Below are positions 31,801-34,492 of a stretch of DNA of 34,492 bases, one piece after another. Position 1 is the first letter of the stretch. Every line of letters begins with the position of its first letter. The DNA lies in assembly GCA_020849035.1 (NCBI GenBank), contig JADLHC010000288.1, forward strand, positions 1 through 34,492, read 5' to 3'. Both the position numbers and the translations under genes were made by a program. The notes beneath the pieces are model-generated. The model was given only the letters and a program-made list of their open reading frames with translations. It had not been told where the DNA came from and did no database searches. The stretch comes from Planctomycetia bacterium (GTDB taxonomy: Bacteria; Planctomycetota; MHYJ01; WSZJ01).

Positions 31801-32729
31801 CGGATGCCGGTCTCACGAACGGTACGACCTACTTCTACCGCGTCGCAGCGGTCCAGGGCGCCCCGTTCGCCAACGGCAGTTTCTCGGCCGTCGTTTCCGC
31901 GACACCGCAGTTCCCCGCGCCGGCGGGTCTCGTGCTCGATTCCACGACGGGCACTTCCGCGACCATGTCGTGGGGCGGCGTGTCCGCGCCCGACCTCGCC
32001 GGATACCGCGTCTACAGGAGCGCGTCTTCCGGCGCCGGCTACGTGCCTGCTTCCCCGACCCTCGTTTCCACCACGACGTTTACCGACGCCGGCCTGACAG
32101 CCGGAACCTGGTTCTGGGTCGTCACCGCGGTCGCCACTGGCGGCGACGAAAGCTTCATGTCCAACGAAATCTCCGCCACCGTCTCCGGCATCCCCACGCC
32201 CGCGCCTCCGACCCTCGACCCGTCAAACGTCCGCAAGACCAACGACGATCACCCGCTGATTAGCGGAAGCGCACTTGCGGGCTACGTCGTCAAGATCTAC
32301 GAAGGCACGACCCTCCTCGCGACCGCAATCGCCGATGGCACGACGGGGCACTTCGCTGTTCACACGACGGTTCTGCTCGGGGACGGAGAGCATGTCGTCC
32401 AGGCCACACAGCAGGCGACGGAGGCCGATGCGGCCTCCTCGCTCAGTTCCGGCCGTGTGGTGACCGTCGACACCACGCCTCCGGCCACTCCCGCCGACTT
32501 CCGCGTTCTCGGTGGGGACGGGTGGGTGCTGGTCGAATGGAAGGAAAACACGGAGCCGGACCTGCTCGGCTACAACGTCTACCGGAAGCTGGACGATCCG
32601 GAAGCGATGTGGATCAAGCTCAATTCCCGCCCGCTGCTGGACGCCCGCTACGTCGATCGCGAAGCCAGCAACGGAAGCAGCTACAGATATCGCGTGACGG
32701 CGGTAGACAACACGGTCAAGGAGAAGTAG
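28890..32729 (+). CDS. Large secreted protein with six FnIII domains and one Ig-like domain
   Basis: 1279 residues. A signal peptide is clear (RRSSLRSSLVAISVAVLLAG). Residues about 50-250 are a beta-rich region of unknown family. About 270-620 repeats a blade-like pattern (for example RVAWNAATNTYLAVWTNN and VALAWNSTADQALATWTDG), probably a beta-propeller. Then five fibronectin type III domains (about 624-718, 718-815, 816-911, 911-1007, 1007-1100), each with LTW/LAW and GY.VYR-type motifs, a bacterial Ig-like domain (about 1100-1193, ISGSALAGYVVKIYEGTTLL), and a sixth FnIII ending at the C-terminus. There is no LPXTG, PEP-CTERM or transmembrane anchor. It probably binds polysaccharide or protein outside the cell. 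Two downstream genes follow with 2-base spacing and a 14-base overlap, so it heads an operon. Confidence 0.92.
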   Translation: MTRAQSARRSSLRSSLVAISVAVLLAGTAARVDGDPPLGDPASLAATAPDTSGASADWHDFTTYGTSTAFGVSGRIEAGKFRVENASGVIESELTGLDKGATPQLWYFPASTFAGKVATTDRGGGVLEKAESKEAGFEDSVVIPAGWGNKKLVLYGKLTTALVIEDTFDGDISSGTFSTDGRVVFLNASGARCLCLGRVRAVDGAGVVRDCAVDFTQVADGYTFSVTIPAAWMNTATYPVTIDRLLGTPAALSSEYGNPDFESAVASGGGISLVTWTSAPEGATDEDVYGRLVASDGSMIGSTFIIASGSKSQRFARVAFASGSGGVFGVAHKDGNRIIFRRFDTTGRLLSSAVVSDAADTDRVRTVDITSNGTDRFCIAWTGGLATDTNRQTWATVRGADGSLVKGGTLVGPAPGTLFHGQPTVVWNGTAGHWFFTWDEWDDAATTTVKQVEAVAWDAGLAAVTLPEFLVPVAVGTNRDPRVAWNAATNTYLAVWTNNPPTGPTNVLGRRINGADGTLLGSEFNVELNAQRSKEAAVVWAMSSGRWLVGFRLTSAASKGTFGQVLIADGSLTGPLFALSDDADFDEAEVALAWNSTADQALATWTDGSSSTQDIWSVRLDVTPPAAPGAVTASNTSSEIALTWPKGAEADLFEYRVFRATTAGGPYGAGIPVSPGEGPTVSWTDTDVTVNTRYHYVVRAVDSRANESDASVEASEIIDTIAPAAPAGLVATAGSESVELAWTPNSEPDLAGYCAYYREAGTATWTKANTALIGTSSFSVAGLVNGTTYELAITAVDTEPNESALSDMVTATPAGALLPPAAPVGMLAVSGPGMVSLTWTANAEANILGYDIYFRPSGAPDWTKVNSVPVPVTSFTVSGLTTFSLYEFALKAINTAALVSPLSEAILARAGAVPSASPPVVTAVAGSRTVSLSWTASAGLSVAGYDVFRCSTATGTFHRLNGIPITVLTFTDAGLTNGTTYFYRVAAVQGAPFANGSFSAVVSATPQFPAPAGLVLDSTTGTSATMSWGGVSAPDLAGYRVYRSASSGAGYVPASPTLVSTTTFTDAGLTAGTWFWVVTAVATGGDESFMSNEISATVSGIPTPAPPTLDPSNVRKTNDDHPLISGSALAGYVVKIYEGTTLLATAIADGTTGHFAVHTTVLLGDGEHVVQATQQATEADAASSLSSGRVVTVDTTPPATPADFRVLGGDGWVLVEWKENTEPDLLGYNVYRKLDDPEAMWIKLNSRPLLDARYVDREASNGSSYRYRVTAVDNTVKEK

Positions 32730-32731
32730 GG

Positions 32732-33250
32732 ATGCACGTGCGCGTCCGGCCACCGGTCCTCTTCGGCGCGTTCATCGCGGTGCTTGTGATTGCCGCGTGC
32801 GCAGCCAGGATTTTCTGGCGGGCGGGAGACGAAGCGCCCGCGGCTGCTCCGGCAGAGGCCGCGGTGACGGCACCCGAAAGGGGCGCCCCGGCGAGAAGCA
32901 GTCCTTCGTCGTCGACGGGCGGCGGTTACGCGGAGAAGACCGCGTCGGCGCCCCCGGCGGCGGGCGATGCGGGCGAAGCGCTGCCGGGAGGCCTGGTTCC
33001 CGTCACCGCGCCGGTGCGTCGGGAACTGTCGCCGGAGCTCAGCCGGGCGATGGACGACATGCATGTGCGGAGGATGGTCGACAACTACGTGCAGTTGCTC
33101 GAACGAGGCAGGGCTCCTTCGGAACTCGAGCAGGCGCTGGTTGCGCAAGGCCGACTTGCCAAGGAGGCGCTCGCGTCTGCCATTGAGAAACGACGGCTTT
33201 CCGCGGACACGATGGCCAAGCTGAGGAAAACGTACGATGCGATTCCCTAG
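32732..33250 (+). CDS. Small membrane-anchored protein in the FnIII operon
   Basis: 172 residues from ATG 32732, two bases after the FnIII stop; AAGGAG inside the end of that gene serves as ribosome binding site. One N-terminal transmembrane helix (about 8-27, PVLFGAFIAVLVIAACAARI), a long Ala/Pro/Ser-rich linker (about 32-100), then a helical C-terminal region (about 100-172) rich in charged residues: SRAMDDMHVRRMVDNYVQLL and LVAQGRLAKEALASAIEKRR. No family was recognised. The topology, anchor plus flexible spacer plus helical tip, suits a periplasmic partner for the secreted proteins on either side. It overlaps the next gene by 14 bases. Confidence 0.8.
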   Translation: MHVRVRPPVLFGAFIAVLVIAACAARIFWRAGDEAPAAAPAEAAVTAPERGAPARSSPSSSTGGGYAEKTASAPPAAGDAGEALPGGLVPVTAPVRRELSPELSRAMDDMHVRRMVDNYVQLLERGRAPSELEQALVAQGRLAKEALASAIEKRRLSADTMAKLRKTYDAIP

Positions 33251-34492
33251 GGCAATTACTCTCGTCTGCGGAGTTGTTCTGGCCACCGCGCGCTTCTGCG
33301 CGGCCGAGACCTCCCTCCCGTCCCGTGTTCCGGACGAAGCGTGGCCCCGATGGAGCCCGCGGATGGAGACCACCTGGTTCACGCCGGGTTACCAGAAGCC
33401 CGATCCCGACGGCAACTTTCACGGGTTCCGCGAATCGCTGGTGCTGAAGTCCGACGAGTTTGGGTCGTACGTCGAGCGGCGGCTTGTCCACATGACGAAC
33501 TCCTTCGCGCTGCGGGATTCGACCGGAAACCCGGACCTGTCGCGGGCGCAGGTGCTGTGGACGATGCCGAAGCGCGCGCTGGGGCGGATCAAGGACGCGC
33601 GGTGTGTCATCGGCCCGGATGGGCACATTTACGCTTACTTCCGGGCGGACGTAGACGTGGTGTGGCCGACGGATTTCGACTATCCGTCCCTGGACCTGTA
33701 CGGAAGCGGAGGCGGCACGGTGCCGCAGATTTTTTACATCCACAAGCCTTGGGGCGGCGAGTGGTCTCCGGTGACGCAAGTAACGTCGGACACCGTGCCG
33801 ACGTCGTCCGACCCGAACGCAGTACTGGGCGCTCTGCAGTACGCCGTCAGCCTGACCGATGCCGGTACCCCGGTCTGCTTCATCGAGAGAGTGAAAGTCA
33901 CCTACGAGGCGTACGGCGGGGGCTGGATCCCCAGGGACATCCATACCGCTCTTGAGCGCATTTCCGCCGGTGCCTCGGCCGAGTCCGTGTCCGATGTGCT
34001 GAACGACATCCACCCGACGTTCGGCAACCCGTTCGAAGTCGTGCTTGGTGTCGGATCCCACAAGGGCAGGGCTGTGAGGTTTGTCCGAAGACTGAACTCG
34101 GACGTGCCCCGTTCGAGCGCGACCCAGCCCGGGCAGGTTTTCCTGTTCGACGGTGCTTCGGCGCTCCTGGACGAGAGCCTGGATCTCGACTCGGCCTCGC
34201 CGGGGCTGGCTCTGTTCGTCCAGGGGACAGGGACTTCTGCCGTGTGCCACGTCATCTGGCGAAACGGCGACGGTGGCAGGCACTTCGCAGGGACGGCGGC
34301 GATTCCTTCAGCGGGAGTCGTGGAGGCCCTGGAGGCCGAGGCGCTCGTCGAGGACTCGAACGGAAACCTGCACGCGCTCGGATTGCATCATCGCGTCCGA
34401 AACGCGGGCTCATGGTCCTCGCCCGACTCGCCGGGACCTGTCAACCTGATCGGGGTGGGCATCGACGCCCTCGACCGGATCTATGCGCTCGA
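33237..34492 (+). CDS. Secreted protein, probable beta-propeller, truncated by window end
   Basis: An open frame of 418 codons from ATG 33237 that runs off the window, overlapping the previous gene by 14 bases. It opens with a signal peptide (MRFPRAITLVCGVVLATARF, likely cut after the CAA region). The mature part is beta-rich with Asp/Gly turns and repeated short phrases about 50-60 residues apart, such as GPDGHIYAYFRADVD, VEDSNGNLHALGLHHR and GVGIDALDRIYAL, a pattern seen in WD40-like or YVTN-type propellers. No stop is reached and the family cannot be fixed. Operon position with the FnIII protein suggests a shared extracellular function. Confidence 0.8.
   Translation, partial: MRFPRAITLVCGVVLATARFCAAETSLPSRVPDEAWPRWSPRMETTWFTPGYQKPDPDGNFHGFRESLVLKSDEFGSYVERRLVHMTNSFALRDSTGNPDLSRAQVLWTMPKRALGRIKDARCVIGPDGHIYAYFRADVDVVWPTDFDYPSLDLYGSGGGTVPQIFYIHKPWGGEWSPVTQVTSDTVPTSSDPNAVLGALQYAVSLTDAGTPVCFIERVKVTYEAYGGGWIPRDIHTALERISAGASAESVSDVLNDIHPTFGNPFEVVLGVGSHKGRAVRFVRRLNSDVPRSSATQPGQVFLFDGASALLDESLDLDSASPGLALFVQGTGTSAVCHVIWRNGDGGRHFAGTAAIPSAGVVEALEAEALVEDSNGNLHALGLHHRVRNAGSWSSPDSPGPVNLIGVGIDALDRIYAL

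Overview
The window is very GC-rich (roughly 70% by eye) and almost fully coding. It suggests a chromosomal piece from a Planctomycetota-like or related bacterium with many signalling genes. Grounds for this are the large eukaryote-like Ser/Thr kinases carrying DWG instead of DFG, a sigma-54 enhancer-binding protein, a DUF2723 membrane protein with TPRs, a long fibronectin type III surface protein, and many small membrane-anchored coiled-coil proteins. The assignment is inferred from gene content; there is no rRNA or universal marker gene in the window.

Layout. 1-8088: a divergent partial gene, kinase 1 (169-3144), a secreted collagen-like-flecked protein on the minus strand, kinase 2 (4187-7123), and, overlapping kinase 2 by an ATGA, a protein with a zinc ribbon and three tandem copies of the ribosomal L7/L12 C-terminal fold. 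8202-14583: an MFS transporter, a membrane-anchored coiled-coil protein, a DUF1016/YhcG PDDEXK nuclease, a secreted unknown, and a large membrane-anchored protein with a possible vitellogenin-like plus HEAT architecture. 14701-18046, all minus strand and visibly less GC-rich: an OmpH/Skp-like lipoprotein and its overlapping partner, a pair of paralogous small beta-sandwich proteins, and a sigma-54 activator, with a good -24/-12 promoter just upstream of the small-protein pair. 18153-26160: kinase 3, a Spy/CpxP-like coiled-coil protein with a strong terminator, kinase 4, a zinc-ribbon membrane protein and a cupin. 26198-28696 (minus): a DUF2723/TPR membrane protein. 28890-34492: a three-gene operon of a 1279-residue FnIII protein, a small membrane-anchored protein and a secreted protein that runs off the window.

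The dominant theme is four paralogous fusions: N-terminal helical domain, Ser/Thr kinase, helical linker, a CxC-containing unnamed domain, and a C-terminal FGE/SUMF1-like (C-type-lectin-fold) domain without the catalytic cysteines. They form two adjacent sister pairs (1 and 2; 3 and 4). They probably act as sensor kinases whose C-terminal domain binds a ligand or partner. Two of them carry short tandem repeats with a unit length not divisible by three inside the activation loop. The kinase genes and several neighbours lack a Shine-Dalgarno sequence and instead have a TANNNT box 6-10 bases before the ATG, which points to leaderless mRNAs. No stretch longer than 300 bases is free of genes. No tRNA, rRNA, insertion sequence, CRISPR array or reverse transcriptase was seen.
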